This document shows positions 62,810-64,000 of a stretch of DNA of 64,000 nt, piece after piece. Origin of the DNA: Ianthella basta (lineage: Eukaryota; Porifera; Demospongiae; Verongiida; Ianthellidae); the NCBI GenBank assembly GCA_964019415.1, contig OZ025869.1:12767430-12831429 (forward strand), given 5' to 3'. The notes under the pieces are model-generated. The model was not told the origin of the DNA and searched no databases. It saw nothing but the letters and a program-made list of their open reading frames with translations. The translations under genes were made by a program, and so were the position numbers. Position 1 is the stretch's first letter; each line of letters opens with the position of its first letter.

Positions 62810-64000
62810 TCTTGCCTCATCTTGCCTAATCTTGCAATATCTTGCCTCATCTTGAAATATCTTGCCTCATCTTGCAATGTCTTGCCTCATCTTGCCTAAT
62901 CTTGCAATATCTTGCCTCATCTTGCACAATCTTGCTTCATCTTGCTATATCTTGCGACATCTTGCACTATCTTGCCTTAATTACTACATCTTGCTTTATT
63001 TTGCTATATCTTGCCTCATCTTGCAATATCTTGCCTCAACTTGCAATATCTCGCTACATCTTACTTCATCTTGTTATATCTTGCCTCATCTTGCTTCATC
63101 TTGCTATATCTTGCCTCATCTTGCTATATCTTGCCTCATCTAGCAATATCTTGCCTCATCTTGCAATATCTTACTTCTTCTTGCTATATCTTGCCTTATC
63201 TTGCTCATCTTGCAATATCTTGCCTCATCTTGCTTCATCTTGCTTCATCTTGCTATATCTTGCCTCATCTTGCAATATCTTGCTTCATCTTGCAATACCT
63301 TGCCTCATCTTGCAACATCTTGCCCCATCTTGCTACATCTTGCCTCATTTTGCAATGTCTTGCCTCATCTTGCTACATTTTGCCTCATTTTGCTATTTCC
63401 TGCCTCATCTTACTATTTCTTGCCTCATCTTGCTACATCTTGCCTCATCTTGCAATATCTTGCCTCATCTTGCTATTTCTTGCCTCATCTTTCTATTTCT
63501 TGCCTCATCTTGCAATATCTTGCCTCATCTTGCTACATCTTGCCTCGTCTTGCAATGTCTTGCCTCATCTTGCTACATCTTGCCTCGTCTTGCTATTTCT
63601 TGCCTCATCTTGCTATTTCTTGCCTCATCTTGCAATATCTTGCCTCATCTGGCTATTTCTTGCCTCATCTTGCTATTTCTTGCCTCATTCTGCAATATCT
63701 TGCCTCATCATGCAATATCTTTTCTAATCTTGCAATATCTTGCCTCGTCTTGATATATCTTGCCTCATCTTGCAATGACTTGCCTCATATTGCCAAATCT
63801 TGCAATATCTTGTCTCATCTTGCATTATCTTGCTTCATCTTGCTGTATCTTGCCTCATCTTGCTACATCTTGCCTCGTCTTGCAATATCTTGCCTAATCT
63901 TGCAATATCTTGCCTCATCTTGCAATATCTTGCTTCATCTTGCTATTTCTTGGTTCATCTTGCAGTATCTTGCCTCATCATACAATATCTTGCCTAATCT

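Larger units (their letters stand above)
1..64000 (+). repeat. 10-bp satellite array with layered higher-order structure
   Basis: The whole window is made of tandem units close to cttgcctcat, nearly all exactly 10 bp long and all in the same orientation except for two short inverted inserts. The commonest arrangement is a 20-bp dimer, cttgcctcatcttgcaatat, in which the first decamer is nearly constant and the second varies. The strand is T- and C-rich; the dimer has only 2 G in 20. Variation is not random: the same ordered strings of variants recur kilobases apart, so the array has been amplified in blocks. No unique sequence, mobile element, RNA gene or gene-like segment interrupts it. A eukaryotic heterochromatic satellite is the natural reading; this is inferred from size and structure, and the host is not identifiable. 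Confidence 0.97.
50640..64000 (+). repeat. Diverged superrepeat, copy II (A''-B''-C'')
   Basis: This matches about 24840-40250 in order and orientation, ending at the window edge. It lacks the 160-, 250- and 460-bp local duplications of copy I and keeps the 220-bp duplication of block C. It also lacks the abrupt join found at 16233/16234. That makes it the best internal guide to what undisturbed array looks like on either side of that junction. Confidence 0.7.

Noticed and set aside
1-64000. CRISPR array
   Set aside because: Units are 10 bp and contiguous, with no repeat of 23-50 bp separated by unique spacers and no cas genes.
1-64000. Telomeric repeat or known short telomere-like motif
   Set aside because: The unit cttgcctcat and its complement do not match TTAGGG, TTAGG, TTTAGGG or similar repeats, and block structure dominates over simple repetition.
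1-64000. Leucine-rich or other coding repeat family (surface-protein minisatellite)
   Set aside because: No conserved protein frame is maintained: 13-, 9- and 8-bp units shift the frame and stop codons (cctaat, ctaaat, tgactc) are frequent, which selection on a protein would remove.
1-64000. An undescribed gene system hidden in the array
   Set aside because: I read both strands for non-repeat islands and found only single-unit irregularities of up to about 16 bp and the two hairpins; nothing has the length or composition of a gene or mobile element.

Overview
The whole window is one satellite DNA array. About 6,400 head-to-tail copies of a roughly 10-bp unit (consensus cttgcctcat and close variants) fill it from first base to last. 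I see no gene, RNA gene, transposon or unique-sequence island, and every stretch longer than 300 bases is array. The consensus 20-bp dimer, cttgcctcatcttgcaatat, has 8 T, 6 C, 4 A and 2 G, so the given strand is pyrimidine-rich throughout. A gene-free array of this size and layering points to a eukaryotic chromosome, such as pericentromeric, subtelomeric or other heterochromatin. The species cannot be told from the sequence, and centromere function cannot be inferred.

The array is layered. (1) A 10-bp unit. (2) A 20-bp dimer in which a nearly constant decamer, cttgcctcat, alternates with a variable one (cttgcaatat, cttgctacat, cttgctattt, cttgctatat, cttgcaatgt, cttgcttcat and others); some stretches run in threes instead. 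(3) Ordered strings of variants that recur as modules of about 200-400 bp, recognisable by private variants such as a 13-bp slipped unit cttattacctcat, or cttgctttat followed by ctttctacat. (4) A landmark of about 108 bp, beginning cgttgctcat and ending taacg, that occurs nine times, mostly 5.2-6.9 kb apart. (5) A diverged superrepeat: roughly 24.8-40.2 kb is colinear with 50.6-64.0 kb at an offset of about 25.8 kb falling to 23.7 kb. (6) A near-perfect 16,233-bp direct duplication, 1-16233 repeated as 16234-32478, with only two substitutions noticed and no net length change.

Layout: 1-16233, duplication copy 1 (landmarks A and B); 16234-32478, copy 2 (A' and B'); 32431-33350, a 460-bp tandem duplication; 33351-40250, landmark C; 40251-47070, landmark D and a scrambled stretch holding two identical perfect hairpins, the only places I found where the array reverses strand; 47071-50787, a 1.65-2.03 kb tandem duplication; about 50640-64000, second superrepeat copy (A'', B'', C'').

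The many long forward reading frames are a by-product of the repeat. Ten is not a multiple of three, so all three forward frames read the same kind of ten-residue peptide repeat, while the reverse strand meets TGA in every atgagg. I do not regard any of them as a gene. Two results deserve a second look. The 16,233-bp duplication starts within 12 bases of the window edge and has an abrupt internal junction, which fits an assembly or contig-end artefact as well as a very recent duplication. The hairpin insertion looks like a replication template-switch scar that was then copied by a later duplication.
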